A stretch of 64,000 nt of DNA from Sphingomonas sp. 7/4-4 (GCF_027941955.1 NZ_CP115960.1:62001-126000); one strand, 5' to 3'; shown: positions 1-9,526, counted from the stretch's first letter. Numbers and translations are program-made. The notes: generated by a model not told the origin, from the sequence alone.

Positions 1-1259
1 TTTCGGGAAGCGGCGTGCCGTCTTCCTCGCGGATCTGGACTTCCATGTCCTTCACCGGCTTGCCGCAATTGACGATCGCGCGAAAACGTTGCGGGCGATT
101 CTCGCGCGCCACGTCGCCGCCGGAAAGCTGGGTTTCCTCGACGAGCTCGACGACGATGCCCTCGCCCGGGGGCATGATCGACACCGCCAGCGTCGCCTCG
201 GCAAGGCCGTAGCTGGGCAGGAACGCCGAGGCCTTGAATCCGGCATCGGCGAAGGCATCGACGAACGACTGCATCACATCGGGGCGGATCATGTCGGCGC
301 CGTTCCCCGCCACACGCCAGCGCGACAGGTCGAAGCGGTCGCTTGCCTTGGTCTGCGACGACATGCGGCGCGCGCAGATATCGTAGCCGAAGGTCGGCGA
401 GTAAGAGAGTGGTGCCCTGGTTGCGGCTGATCAGATCGAGCCAGGCCAGCGGTCGCCGCGCAAAATCCTCGGTCTTCAGGTAATCGGTCGAGACCTGGTT
501 GGCGACGACCGACAGGAAGCAGCCGACCAGCCCCATGTCGTGGTACCAGGGCAGCCAGGAGACGCAGCGATCGCTCTGCTGCAGCTGCATGCCGTGGCTG
601 TGCGCTGAGAGATTGTTGAGCAATGCATGGTGCGTGATGGCGACGCCGTGCGGGAACCGCGTCGATCCGCTCGAATACTGCAGATAGGCGATGTCGTTGG
701 TGCCCGCTTGCGGAAGCGGCACCTCGGCTGCGTCGCGTTCTCCGAACTCGGACCAGTCCACGCCCTCGACGCCGGTGATCCGCGCCGCCTCGGCGCACAT
801 CGCGCCGATCTCGGGCGGGAAGATCAGCATCGACGGATCGCAGCTGTCGAGCTGGACGCGGAGCTGATCGATATAGCTCTGCGCGCCGCCGAAGCTGGTC
901 GGCAGCGGCAGCGGCACCGGCCAGGCGCCGGCATAGATCACGCCGAAGAACAGCGAGGCGAATTCGGCGCCGGTCTCGGCGATCAGCGCGATCCGGTCCT
1001 CGGGCTTCACGCCCGCGGCGATCAGGCGATATGCCTGGGCCAGCGCATCGCGGCGCAACTCCGCGAAGGGATAGGGCCGCGTCAGATTGCCGCGGGCATC
1101 GTGAAAGTTCAGACCGCGAACGCCCTCCGCCGCATAATCGAGTGCTTCGCCGAGCGTGGCGAAGTCCGCGAGGCGGCGGGGGAGGCTGTCATCGGTCGGG
1201 GTAGGGACGATTTCCGTCTCCTTGATACCCTGGTGCGATCCCGTTTCGTCCAATACCAT
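1..1259 (-). CDS. Fatty acyl-AMP ligase (FAAL), C-terminus outside window, one frameshift
   Basis: Adenylate-forming enzyme that activates a fatty acid to acyl-AMP, usually to feed a polyketide, peptide or lipid synthase. The start ATG is at 1259 and the reading runs off the left edge. Seen: the AMP-binding P-loop YSSGSTRFPHG, then SWLPWYHDMGLVG, then, after a shift near 400-412, the FAAL-type stretch SYSPTFGYDIC and YGLAEATL. The first part of the protein ends in GTTL and the second resumes at SYSPTFGYD; the family has GTISYSP here, so one extra base (ACCACTCTC for ACCATCTC) explains the break. The long linker typical of FAALs over CoA ligases fits YSPTFGYDIC, but the diagnostic C-terminal domain is not in the window. 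Confidence 0.85.
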   Translation of the reverse strand, partial: MVLDETGSHQGIKETEIVPTPTDDSLPRRLADFATLGEALDYAAEGVRGLNFHDARGNLTRPYPFAELRRDALAQAYRLIAAGVKPEDRIALIAETGAEFASLFFGVIYAGAWPVPLPLPTSFGGAQSYIDQLRVQLDSCDPSMLIFPPEIGAMCAEAARITGVEGVDWSEFGERDAAEVPLPQAGTNDIAYLQYSSGSTRFPHGVAITHHALLNNLSAHSHGMQLQQSDRCVSWLPWYHDMGLVGCFLSVVANQVSTDYLKTEDFARRPLAWLDLISRNQGTTLLLADLRLRYLRAPHVVADQGKRPLRPVALACGGERRRHDPPRCDAVVRRCLRRCRIQGLGVPAQLRPCRGDAGGVDHAPGRGHRRRARRGNPAFRRRRGARESPATFSRDRQLRQAGEGHGSPDPRGRRHAASR

Positions 1260-1382
1260 TCTTTGTCTCGTGCCCCTGTGAGCTGACAGAGCCGCTGTGC
1301 CCCACAACGCATACTAAATGCGAATGGCTCTGCTACGCACTGACGTTCAAAATCGGTTGCTACTGTGGCACAATCATGGCGC

Positions 1383-1934
1383 ATGACCCGCCCGAGGCGC
1401 CCGCTTACTCCCTTGAACGCCGCCGACCTGGAGCGTTTCGCGCTGCGTTATGTCGAGCGTTATGCCACCACGCGGGGCCGGCTGGCGGACTATCTGAGGC
1501 GAAAGATTCGTGAGCGCGGCTGGGGCGACGGGGCAGCTCCGGACCTGCCGGCACTGGCACAGCGCATGGCCGATCTCGGTTATGTCGACGATCGGCTCTT
1601 CGCTGAATCCAAGGCAAGCGCGATGGGTCGGCGGGGTTTGGGTGCCCGGCGCGTGCGCCAGGCACTGCGTCATGCGGGGATCGAAGACGAGGATGCCGAA
1701 GCAGTAGCGCCCGCGATGGAGGCCGACGCGCCGTCCAGCGCGATCGCCTTTGCCCGGCGCAAGCGGATCGGGCCTTTCGCGCGCGAGGTCGCGGACCGGC
1801 CCCAGCAGGAGAAGCATCTGGCCGCGATGCTGCGCGCGGGCCACGCGCTGGACCTCTCGCGAAAACTCGTCCGGATGGCGCCGGGCGAGGATGCGGAGGC
1901 GCTGATCGTCCCTTCCCGGGACCATTCTAATTAA
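1383..1934 (+). CDS. recX: Regulatory protein RecX
   Basis: RecX binds the RecA filament and limits its extension, so it tunes recombination and the SOS response. The 183-residue protein shows the family pattern: an N-terminal helical repeat (RYVERYATTRGRLADYLRRK), the second repeat around MADLGYVDDRLFAESKA, and GLGARRVRQALRHAGI. The ATG at 1383 is preferred; a GTG six codons upstream (1365) is in frame and cannot be excluded. It stands apart from recA, which is not in the window. It is the first gene of a rightward run (recX, cold-shock protein, DUF192, NDUFA12, DUF2155), divergent from the FAAL gene. Assignment rests on family pattern and length. Confidence 0.85.
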   Translation: MTRPRRPLTPLNAADLERFALRYVERYATTRGRLADYLRRKIRERGWGDGAAPDLPALAQRMADLGYVDDRLFAESKASAMGRRGLGARRVRQALRHAGIEDEDAEAVAPAMEADAPSSAIAFARRKRIGPFAREVADRPQQEKHLAAMLRAGHALDLSRKLVRMAPGEDAEALIVPSRDHSN

Positions 1935-2013
1935 ACCTGAAGGGCGAATCTAACAAAGCAATTCCACATTTGGAAAAGGCTGTGTTAAAACCGCTCGCTT
2001 GGGGGCCAAGATA

Positions 2014-2598
2014 ATGCGTGCTGAACAACAGCTTGCGCCTCGCGACGAAAATGTCGCGCCGCCGGAGGAAGAGGGTTTCGGGGCGGAAACGGCGTTGGAA
2101 GGTGAAGTTTATTGCGGTGTAGTCAAATGGTTCGACGTAACCCGGGGGTTTGGGTTTCTCGTTGCCGATGATGCCGCGGTGGGCGACATTCTGATTCATT
2201 TCACCGTGCTGCAGGAGCACGGCCGGCGGAGCTTGCCCGAAGGCGCGCGAGTCGAATGCGTCGCCGTGCAGCGCCAGCGCGGGCTCCAGGCGAAGGAAAT
2301 ACGCTCGATCGACCTGAGCGAAGCGGTCGAGCCGCCCAAGCGGCAATGCGAACGCACCGATCGGGTCAAGCTGATCGACGATGCCGGGCCGTTCGAGGCA
2401 GTGACCGTCAAATGGTTCAATCGCCTCAAGGGCTATGGATTTCTGGTGCGCGATACGGACTCGGCCGATATATTCGTCCATATGGAGACGCTGCGCCGCG
2501 CCGAAATCGAGGAAGTCGAACCCGGCCAACCGCTCAGCGCACGCATCGTCGAGGGTGACAAGGGGCCGCTGGCTGTGGCGGTCGAAAGGACCGGCTGA
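2014..2598 (+). CDS. Cold-shock protein with two CSD domains
   Basis: Single-stranded nucleic-acid binding protein of about 194 residues with two cold-shock domains. The first has [16 protein letters not shown] and the second has [16 protein letters not shown] followed by [10 protein letters not shown], which are the RNP1 (K-G-F/Y-G-F) and RNP2 (D-I-F-V-H) motifs. The first domain carries DILIHF in place of the usual RNP2, so it is the more diverged one. The ATG at 2014 is chosen over an in-frame TTG at 1999. Two-domain CSPs of this size next to a DUF192 gene are common in alphaproteobacteria; RNA chaperone activity is inferred from the family. Confidence 0.85.
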   Translation: MRAEQQLAPRDENVAPPEEEGFGAETALEGEVYCGVVKWFDVTRGFGFLVADDAAVGDILIHFTVLQEHGRRSLPEGARVECVAVQRQRGLQAKEIRSIDLSEAVEPPKRQCERTDRVKLIDDAGPFEAVTVKWFNRLKGYGFLVRDTDSADIFVHMETLRRAEIEEVEPGQPLSARIVEGDKGPLAVAVERTG

Positions 2599-2621
2599 GA
2601 CCATGATTCTGCAGGCGTGGA

Positions 2622-3107
2622 ATGAGGGTGGCGTTCGCCGCCGCGGCGTTGCTCGTATCCACGGCATGCATGGTCGATGCGGGCGCGAACGTCGATTCGC
2701 AGCAGGATGCCGCTGCCAAGGTCCAGGTGACGGTTCGCGCCAAAGCGGGGGCCCGGCAGTTCAATGTCGAGGTCGCCCGCACCGCCGCCGAGCAGGAGCG
2801 GGGGCTGATGTTCCGCACCAATCTGCCCGCGGACGGCGGCATGCTCTTCGCGCCCTATCCCGCGGAGGGCGGCGGCCCGCGCGAAGCGAGCTTCTGGATG
2901 AAGAACACGCCGAGCGCGCTCGACATCCTCTTCATCCGTCCCGACGGCACGATCGCGGCGATTGCCGAGAATGCCGTTCCCTATTCGGAGCAGCCGCTGA
3001 AATCGGGCGAGCCGGTGAGCGCGGTCCTCGAAATCAACGGCGGCAAATCGGCCGAACTCGGGATCGCCGTGGGCGACAAGGTGACCTGGACCGGCCGCGA
3101 GCGGTGA
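2622..3107 (+). CDS. DUF192 family lipoprotein
   Basis: A 161-residue exported protein. The N-terminus is a short signal with a lipobox-like LLVSTAC, so lipidation at Cys16 is likely. The rest is a DUF192 domain, shown by VARTAAEQERGLMFRTNLP, GMLFAPYP, FWMKNTPSALDILFI and the conserved D-G-x-I block. The biochemical function of DUF192 is not established. It begins 23 bases after the cold-shock gene stop and is probably co-transcribed with it. The start ATG at 2622 lies just ahead of the signal peptide. Confidence 0.85.
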   Translation: MRVAFAAAALLVSTACMVDAGANVDSQQDAAAKVQVTVRAKAGARQFNVEVARTAAEQERGLMFRTNLPADGGMLFAPYPAEGGGPREASFWMKNTPSALDILFIRPDGTIAAIAENAVPYSEQPLKSGEPVSAVLEINGGKSAELGIAVGDKVTWTGRER

Positions 3108-3160
3108 GCTGCGCTGCGGATTCGATTGCCTCTGTCCTTTGCCGGAGCTAATCGGCGCGC

Positions 3161-3553
3161 ATGAGCCTGAATCGGAATCCCTTCACCTGGTGGAACGGCG
3201 CCACCCTCGGCACATGGTTCGGCCTTCGCGGCAAGACGAAGGTGGGCGAGGATTCGCTGGGGAACGTCTATTGGGCAGGCGGCAAGGATCCGAACGGGAT
3301 TACGCGCCGCTGGGTGATCTATAGCGGCCCGAACGACGCAAGCCGTGTGCCGCCCGAATGGTTCAGCTGGCTCCACCATCAGATCGATGCCGCGCCCGAT
3401 CAGGCGCTGCCGGCGCCGCGCGTGTGGGAAAAGGCGGCCGAGCCCAACCAGACCGGCACCCGGCTGGCCTATCGGCCGCCCGGCGCGCTCGAGGCGGGTG
3501 GCCAGCGGGCGCGCTCCACCGGCGATTACGAGGCCTGGACTCCCGACGCATGA
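3161..3553 (+). CDS. NADH:ubiquinone oxidoreductase accessory subunit, NDUFA12 type
   Basis: Homologue of mitochondrial complex I subunit NDUFA12 (B17.2), an accessory subunit at the matrix-arm/membrane-arm junction found in alphaproteobacteria. Seen in 130 residues: WWNGATLGTWFGLRGKTKVG, then GNVYWAG, then RRWVIYSGPNDASRVPPEW and WLHH, which is the conserved family core. There is no signal peptide, as expected for a cytoplasm-facing subunit. Its stop overlaps the start of the next gene (ATGA at 3550-3553), which suggests translational coupling. The main nuo operon is not in this window. Confidence 0.92.
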   Translation: MSLNRNPFTWWNGATLGTWFGLRGKTKVGEDSLGNVYWAGGKDPNGITRRWVIYSGPNDASRVPPEWFSWLHHQIDAAPDQALPAPRVWEKAAEPNQTGTRLAYRPPGALEAGGQRARSTGDYEAWTPDA

Positions 3554-4203
3554 GGCATGGCGCCGCAACTGCGGCGGCAGCGATGCTGCTGCTCGGACTT
3601 GGCGCGTGCAAGGGCGGCGAGCAGGCGGGCAACAACAGCGTCGATGACCTGATCATCACCACCGGACCGGGCAACGCCGCGGGCGGCACAGAAGTCGTGG
3701 CGGTCGGGCCCGATACCAGCGTGCTGAACGCCGCGGCCACGCCGATGAACCAGCGCGAGGCAGTGCTCGGCCTGCTCAACAAGCGCAATGGAGTCGCGCG
3801 CGAATTCAAGCTCAAGCCGGGACAGGCGGCGCGGATCGGCGACGTCATCGTCCGGCTGCGCGCCTGCGACAAGACCGCGCCCTGGGAGGCCGATCAGCTC
3901 ACCGGGGCCTTCGTGCAGGTCGACGTGCAGCAGCTCGACAAGAGCTGGCGTCGGGTCTTCTCGGGCTGGCTCTACAAGGAACGGCCGGCACTCAACGTCG
4001 TCCAGCACCCGATCTACGACGTGTGGCCCAAGAGCTGCGCGATGACCTTCCGCGACAGCGGTCCGGATACGGTGCCCGCGCCTTCGGGTGACGGCGGCTC
4101 CGGCAACCGGTCCAGCGCGGAGAAATCGCCGTCGACCGAAGGCGCGCCGACCGAGAGCCCCGCCGTCGTATCGCCGAGCGCCGCACCCAGCAACGCGACA
4201 TAA
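3550..4203 (+). CDS. DUF2155 domain lipoprotein
   Basis: A 217-residue protein starting at the ATG that overlaps the NDUFA12 stop. The N-terminus ends in LLLGLGAC, a likely lipobox. The DUF2155 core is seen in [48 protein letters not shown] and [10 protein letters not shown]. After the core there is a low-complexity tail rich in Ser, Pro, Ala and Gly of about 50 residues. That tail is encoded opposite the end of aat: the two genes converge and overlap by about 190 bases. The role of DUF2155 is unknown; export to the envelope is inferred. Confidence 0.85.
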   Translation: MRHGAATAAAAMLLLGLGACKGGEQAGNNSVDDLIITTGPGNAAGGTEVVAVGPDTSVLNAAATPMNQREAVLGLLNKRNGVAREFKLKPGQAARIGDVIVRLRACDKTAPWEADQLTGAFVQVDVQQLDKSWRRVFSGWLYKERPALNVVQHPIYDVWPKSCAMTFRDSGPDTVPAPSGDGGSGNRSSAEKSPSTEGAPTESPAVVSPSAAPSNAT

Positions 4204-4767
4204 TCGTCGCGCGGCACTTCGACGGTGCCGAGCGTGGCGAGATGGTCGGTCTGGAACTGGCAGTCGAGCAAGGTGAAGCCGCCTGCTTTCAGCCGCGCCA
4301 CCAGATGCGCGAACGCGACCTTGGAGGCATCGCGCACCCGAGTGACCATCGATCTCGCCGAAGAATGCCTTGCCGAGCGCGAGGCCGTAGAGTCCGCCGG
4401 CGAGCTGCTCGCCGTCCCAGCACTCGATCGAATGCGCGAAGCCGCGGCGGTGGAGTTCGAGGAAGACGCGTTCGATCGGGCTGTTGATCCAGGTATCGGG
4501 CCGATCGGTCGCGGATTCGGCGCAGAGCCGGATGATGCCTTCGAAATCCTGATCGAGCGTGACGCGGAAGCGATCGGCGAGGATCGTCTTGCGGAGCGAG
4601 CGCGAGAGGTGGAAGCCGTCGAGCGGGAGGACCCCGCGCAGCTTCGGCTCGACCCAATAGACGCTCGAGGCCATGCGATGGTCGGCCATCGGGAAGACGC
4701 CCATCGCATAAGCGCGCAGCACGAGATCGGGATCGAGGTCGAGTTGGGGTGGTAGCGCGCGGGTCAT
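4014..4767 (-). CDS. aat: Leucyl/phenylalanyl-tRNA--protein transferase, one frameshift
   Basis: Adds Leu or Phe from charged tRNA to the N-terminus of proteins with Arg or Lys ends, marking them for ClpAP (N-end rule). Seen: [62 protein letters not shown]. One extra base near 4353 (GAG ATC GAT for GAG TCG ATG) breaks the frame exactly where the family has FGESMFSR; in the other frame the protein continues as [29 protein letters not shown] and ends ALDRL...QLLGHTS. Total about 250 residues. Its 3' end overlaps the end of DUF2155 on the other strand. Confidence 0.88.
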
Positions 4768-4774
4768 CGCGGCC

Positions 4775-5500
4775 TCAACGCCCTGAGGCCAGTCGGCGTT
4801 CGATCGCCTGCCAGAGCGCCGCGAATGCCTGTGCGGCCGGGCTTCGCGGCGCGAAGCTGCCGAGCGGCCTACGGCGCACGGTCATCGTCTCGACCACGCT
4901 CGCCATCGGGATCACCGGCCAGTCCGGATGCGCGGCAAGCGCCTCGCCGTGCAGCTTGCGGCGGCGATCGACCATCGAATGGACCGGCATCAGCGGCACC
5001 TTGCCGTGGCGCCCGAAATGGCTCTCGATCTCGGCGAGCGCGCGCATCGAAAGCGGGGAGGGGATGACGGGGACGATGATCAGATCGGCGGCGCGCATTA
5101 CCTGTTCGCTGGTTTCGGTGAGCCCCGGCGGGCAATCGAGCAGCACGCGATCATAGGATTCGGCCAGCGCGCCGAGCAGCTTGGCGAGTCGCTTCTTCTT
5201 GTCGAGCTCGTGGAAGGTCCGGTCGAGCGAGCGCAGCGAGGTGTCGGCCGCGATCAGATCGAGCCGGTCGATCCCGGTATTGCGCGCGAGCTTGGCGGGG
5301 CCGACATCGCGCGTGAAGATCGCCTGCGCTTCGTTGCGGCCGCTGGCATGGCCCTCGAGCAGGAAGGTCGAGGCGGCCTGGGGATCCAGGTCCCACAGCA
5401 AGGTCCGGCGTGCCGAACGCGCGGCGGCCCAGGCGAGGTTGACCGCCAGCGTGGTTTTGCCGACGCCGCCCTTCAGGCTGTACACTGCGATCGTAGCCAA
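4775..5500 (-). CDS. ParA/MinD-type ATPase
   Basis: A 241-residue deviant Walker ATPase. Seen: KGGVGKTTLAVNLAWA (Walker A with the signature first Lys) at residues 10-25, DLDPQAA (switch I), and VLLDCPPGLTETS (Walker B). No ParB gene or parS-like repeat lies next to it, so it is unlikely to be the main chromosome partition protein. A role in positioning some cargo or protein cluster is possible but not shown. It lies just upstream of aat on the same strand with an 8-base gap, so the two may be co-transcribed. Confidence 0.85.
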   Translation of the reverse strand: MATIAVYSLKGGVGKTTLAVNLAWAAARSARRTLLWDLDPQAASTFLLEGHASGRNEAQAIFTRDVGPAKLARNTGIDRLDLIAADTSLRSLDRTFHELDKKKRLAKLLGALAESYDRVLLDCPPGLTETSEQVMRAADLIIVPVIPSPLSMRALAEIESHFGRHGKVPLMPVHSMVDRRRKLHGEALAAHPDWPVIPMASVVETMTVRRRPLGSFAPRSPAAQAFAALWQAIERRLASGR

Positions 5501-5536
5501 ACGAGTCCCTCCCGTTGCCGAGTTCAGGCTGGCATG

Positions 5537-5569
5537 AAAAAGGGCCGGCGGGGAAGCCCCGCCGGCCCT
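5537..5569 (-). terminator. Rho-independent terminator
   Basis: On the minus strand a perfect 13-bp stem (AGGGCCGGCGGGG with its complement, loop of 3) is followed by TTTT. It sits just downstream of the lipoprotein gene at 5594-5980 and before the ParA gene, so it ends that transcript. Confidence 0.85.
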
Positions 5570-5593
5570 GGGAAATGACTAATCGGTCGCGTT

Positions 5594-5980
5594 TCAGGCG
5601 TGGCAGGTCTTGGCGGCCTTGCCGGGAACCGTGACGCTGACGTTCTTCGACGTGCCGGTGAGCTTGAAGCCGCCGGCGGCCTCGAACGGCTGGCCGGCTT
5701 CGGGAGCCTTGAGCATGGTGGCAGGGCCGCCCTTCTCGGTCTTCAGCTGGACCTGCTTGTTGCCCTGGAAGAAATCGACATAGACGAGGCTGTTGTCGCC
5801 GCAGCGCAGCGTAACGCTTTCGGCGATCGCGGGCGGAAGCTCGATCGGTGCGGCATTGGCGAGCTGCGACGCCATGGGATCGGGCGCGGTGCTGGTGACT
5901 TCTTCAGGAGTCTGGCTGCCGCATGCGGCAAGAGACAAGAGCGCAACGGCGGCGGCGGCGATAAGGGAGGGGTTCTTCAT
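5594..5980 (-). CDS. Small lipoprotein, MliC-like C-terminal domain
   Basis: About 128 residues when started at the ATG at 5980, which gives a clean signal peptide MKNPSLIAAAAVALLSLAAC with Cys20 as the lipidation site; an in-frame start 20 codons upstream would bury it. The mature part has one conserved-looking domain: VTLRCGDNSLVYVDFF, then GGPATMLKAPEAG, then a final Cys in KTCHA. The C-x(n)-C layout and the beta-rich pattern recall MliC/lysozyme-inhibitor-like domains, but this is a weak resemblance read by eye. Monocistronic, with its own terminator. Confidence 0.7.
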   Translation of the reverse strand: MKNPSLIAAAAVALLSLAACGSQTPEEVTSTAPDPMASQLANAAPIELPPAIAESVTLRCGDNSLVYVDFFQGNKQVQLKTEKGGPATMLKAPEAGQPFEAAGGFKLTGTSKNVSVTVPGKAAKTCHA

Positions 5981-6093
5981 AGCGAGGAATGCTTTCGGAC
6001 AGGTGGCAGAATCGTCAAGCGATTCGTGATACAAGGTCACATTATTGTGCTGCGCCGCAACGTAACACGCCGATTGTTTCTCCCGTGTGAACC

Positions 6094-7508
6094 CTATTCG
6101 TGGAACTCGTCCAGATCCGGGATTCTCCCGAAGGCGATTTTCGTCCCCACCGCGTCGATTCGCCCGCCGTTCAGCGGACCGACGCTGACGGCATGCCGCC
6201 CGAACTTCTCGTTGATCCGGTCCATCGCACGGCTGAGCGACAAGGTCCGCGTCTCGCGCGCCAGCGGATCATCGGGATCCAGCGCAGCGAACAGCGAGCC
6301 TTGCTCGCCCTCGACTGTCTCGATTTCGCACAAAGTCACCCCGACCATGCGGAGGCGGAAGCCGCCCGTGCGCGCGCGACCGGCCTCGGCGAGGCGGGGA
6401 AGAGCGAGTCCAGCGCAGAGAGGATGACGAAGCTGTCCTGCGTGTTGGGCAGCTTGATCGATGCGCGCCAGTTGGACTTGTCGTCCTCGAACTTGCCGTG
6501 GAGCACGAGCAGACGGCTGCGATAGCCCTTCCGCCGCAGTCGGCTCGCCGCCTTGAGTGCGAGACGGCGGGCAGTGAGCCGAGTCGGCTCGAGCCCGCGC
6601 TTGCTTGGGCTGAGGACGTGGCTGTGGCCGATCGTGCGGCTCTGCGTCGGCTTTTCGGGCAGTTCGACGCCGTGGAGCAGATACCAGAGCCGGTCGCCAT
6701 TGGTGCCGCCCCAGGCGGTGCCGGCGTCGCGCGGGCGCCGCTCGCAGAGCTGGCGGATGTCGAGGATGCCGTCCTGCGCCAGCCGGCGCTCCATCTTGGC
6801 GCCGATCCCGGCGATCTCGCGCAGCTTGAGGTCGTAGAGACCGTGCGGAAGCTGATCCGCGGTGAGGACGATCAGCCCATCGGGCTTCTGCAGGTCCGAG
6901 GCGAGCTTGGCGAGCAGGCGATTGGGGGCGATGCCGATCGAGCTGGTCAGGCATTCGCCGACATTGGCGCGGATGCCCGCCTTGATCCGCTTCGCCAGCG
7001 CGACCGCGGCCTCGCGCGAATTCTCGTTGTCGAGCAGCCGGCATGCCACTTCATCGATGCTGCAGACATGGGTGACGGGGATGTGCTTCCAGACCTCTGC
7101 GATGATCGCGTCGTGGAATTCGACATATTTCTCGTGCCGGGCGGGGGCGATCAGGATGTCGCGGCACTTGCGCTTCGCCTCCCATACCGGCGTGCCGGTC
7201 GAGATGCCGAAGCGCTTGGCCTCGACCGAGGCGGCGATCGCCACGGTGGTGTCGGCATCGACCGGCGCGACGATCACCGGCTTGCCGCGGAGCGCGGGAT
7301 CGAGCTGCTGCTCGACGCTGGCGAAATAGCTGTTCAAGTCGAGGAACAGCCAGCGCAGCGGGCGGGGCGGAAAGGCCAGAATGTTGGAAATGCCGGGCCT
7401 GACTTCGCACTTTTCCCGCGAATCGTGAACAAAAGTTTCAACGCGAGGATCGATTGTTACGCTGCGCGAAACGACGCCCGGGGCCGAGGCGGGGACAGCG
7501 CGACTCAT
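6094..7508 (-). CDS. Y-family DNA polymerase (DinB/UmuC-like), one frameshift
   Basis: Translesion DNA polymerase. Seen: LRWLFLDLNSYFASVEQQ (metal-binding Asp in the first beta strand), KPVIVAP, the palm motif CSIDEVACRLLD in place of the usual S-x-D-E, SSIGIAPNRLLAKLASDLQKPDG, and the helix-hairpin region LREIAGIGAKMERRL. A C is missing from the CCCC run at 6396-6399; the frame then continues RLAEAGRARTGGFRLRMVGV to the C-terminus. Total about 470 residues. The ATG at 7508 leaves about 45 residues before the catalytic core, and an SOS box lies only 7 bases upstream of it, so the true start may be further in. Whether it is a Pol IV or a UmuC type cannot be settled here. Confidence 0.85.
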
Positions 7509-7514
7509 GATACG

Positions 7515-7529
7515 GAACAATAGCAGAAC
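7515..7529 (-). promoter_or_regulatory. LexA (SOS) box
   Basis: On the minus strand GTTC-TGCTATT-GTTC, a perfect match to the alphaproteobacterial LexA site GTTC-N7-GTTC. It lies directly upstream of the Y-family polymerase, so the gene is very likely DNA-damage inducible. It would also overlap the promoter zone of the divergent lipoprotein at 7599. Confidence 0.85.
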
Positions 7530-7598
7530 ATCGCTTTGTAGGAAACCTACTTGACCCGTGCCGCTCCGCTTCGCAGGACTGTGGCGATGGAGAAACGC

Positions 7599-8110
7599 AT
7601 GCGGCGGTTGCTGACGATGGGACTTGCGCTGGCGCTCGCCGGATGCGGCGGGGGCGAGGAGGTGGCGAACAACAGCGCCGCGCCGACGCCGACGCCCACG
7701 CCGGGGCCGATGCTGGGCGGCGTCGATCTCGACAAGCCGATCCGCGCGACGGGCAGCGCGCCTTATTGGGCGATCTACATCGCGCCGGGCACGATCGCTT
7801 TCGCGGACGCGCCCGCGGCGCACCCACGGATTTCTACCCGATATCGCCCAAACTCGCGGGCGATACCGTGCGCTTCGAGACGCAGACGCCCGAAGCCGAG
7901 CCGGTGACGATCACGCTCATCGCCAAGGCCTGCGCGGCGGGCAAGGAGACGCTGCCGCTGGGCGCCGAAGTGCGGATCGGCAACCGGACGCTGAAGGGGT
8001 GCGCGGGACCGGGCGCTTATGACTGGGCGGCGCGGAAGGCGTCTCCTCGCCTACGCCGTCGCCAGCGAAGGCGCGATAGCGAGTCCTACGATCGCCGGCA
8101 GGTCAGGTAG
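7599..8110 (+). CDS. Lipoprotein with COG3650-like domain, one frameshift
   Basis: Start ATG 7599 has GGAG six bases upstream and opens the signal MRRLLTMGLALALAGC (lipobox Cys16); an ATG at 7587 is a second option. A Thr-Pro stretch links to a domain with ATGSAPYWAIYIAPGTIAF, resembling the G-x-x-P-F/Y-W motif of COG3650 envelope proteins. A one-base deletion near 7820-7826 breaks the frame; the second half reads PTDFYPISPKLAGDTVRF, VTITLIAKAC and IGNRTLKGCAGPGAYDW. The two Cys of that half may pair. The last 25 residues are Arg-rich and look out of frame, so a further error near 8035 is possible. Function unknown. Confidence 0.6.
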
Positions 8111-9526
8111 ATCGGGTTTCCGATCAGCAGCGGGCTGCCCTGGCCGTCCCGCACATTCACTGCCGCCCAACCGCAGCTTCGCGGCGCGAGCGGGAATTCG
8201 ACATGCGCGTCGTCGCCGGCGACCGGTGACCGGGTCGCCACCGCGCCGTTGACCACGAGCTCGGCGGTTGCCCCCGCGGCGCCGACGACATGGGCGCGGA
8301 TGCGCAGCCCGGCGTCACCGGCGATCGTCCCGCCCATCACGGCCTCTGCCTTGTCCGCCGTCGCAGTCACTTCGAGGAGGCGATTGCGCGTGCCGGTCAC
8401 GTCGATGAAGACATTGCCCGCGCGGATTCCGCGATGACACCCGCGGTCGAGAGCTCAGGCGCGTGGACGACCGTGGTCGGGCGGCCGATCGGCGCCTTGC
8501 CCTGCGGCGCATCGGGATCGTGGTTGTCGCTTCCGGCGATTCCGGTCAGGCGACGCCCCTCGTTGAGGCGGGCATACCAGAAGCCGATCCCGGCCAGCGG
8601 GCCGCTCGCGATCGTGCCGTTGACTGCCTCGATCGCCGTGACGCGACTCCAGTCGGTGTTCGGCCAGGTCCAGCCGCAGCCCATGCACGCCTCGCCCGAG
8701 GGAGCGCGGGGTGGTTGATCGACAGGATCGCGCCCGCCGCCGCGACATCGCGAGTCAGTGCGGCGATGTCGGGCACGGCGGCGCCGACGCGGAAATCGAC
8801 GAACCGGCGCTCGCCGAAGATGTTGGCGTGGCCACCGAAGGTGGTGATCTCGGTGCCGGGGATCAGCAGGGTGCGATCGAACCAGGGCTGGAGCTCGCGC
8901 AGGCCGCCGAAATGCGCGACGGTGTTGTGATCGGTGACCGCGGCGAAATCGAGCCCGGCTCTGGCTGCCGCCTCGACGGTGCGGAACAGCGGGCAGGGGA
9001 CGCGCTTGCCGCTCTGGCTCGCGCAGCTGCCGTCGCTGTTGGCGTCGTGCATGTGGAGATCGCCGCGATACCAGCCGGGGGTGGGGTTGAGCGGCGCGTC
9101 GGCGATGCGGTCGGTCGCATGGGTCGAACCGGCCCGGTCGAAGTCCACCGTCACGCGATACGCGGTGCGGCTTCCGGCGCGCGCATTGGGGACTCCGAGC
9201 GTCAGCTGCCAGCGGCCGGCGGGAAGCGTGCCGGGGAGATAGCCGGGCGTGGCGTCGCTCGGGGAAAGCGTGAAGCGGTCGCGCGTGCCGCCGCTCCAGC
9301 CGCGGAAGCGCTCGGGATCCCATACGCCCATGTCGACGACGGTCTTCTCGGCCTTGTCGTAGGTCAAAGTGACGGTGATCCGTTCGACGCCCGCGGGGAC
9401 GTGGAACGGAACCGGCTTGTAATGCTGGTGGTCGGCACCGGTGATCTCGCCGGTGAAGACCGCGTCCTGCGCCCTCGCCGCCGCGGGAGCGAGGACGACG
9501 AGGAGCGCAGGCGCGAGGATACGCAT
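8086..9526 (-). CDS. Exported CehA/McbA-type metallohydrolase (PHP fold), two frameshifts
   Basis: The N-terminus is a signal peptide (MRILAPALLVVLAPAAARAQ). Then comes a beta-rich domain, then a PHP-like metal site: YRGDLHMHDANSDGSC, AAVTDHNTV, PGTEITTFGGHANIFG, ILSINHPALP, SGEACMGCGW and IAGSDNHD. These His/Asp motifs match the CehA/McbA metallohydrolase family, named for carbaryl hydrolases; most members have no known substrate. Two one-base deletions (GGG at 8700-8702 and near 8426) must be restored; the protein is then about 480 residues. The ATG overlaps the stop of the upstream TonB receptor gene by one base, so the pair is translationally coupled. The natural substrate is unknown. Confidence 0.85.
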
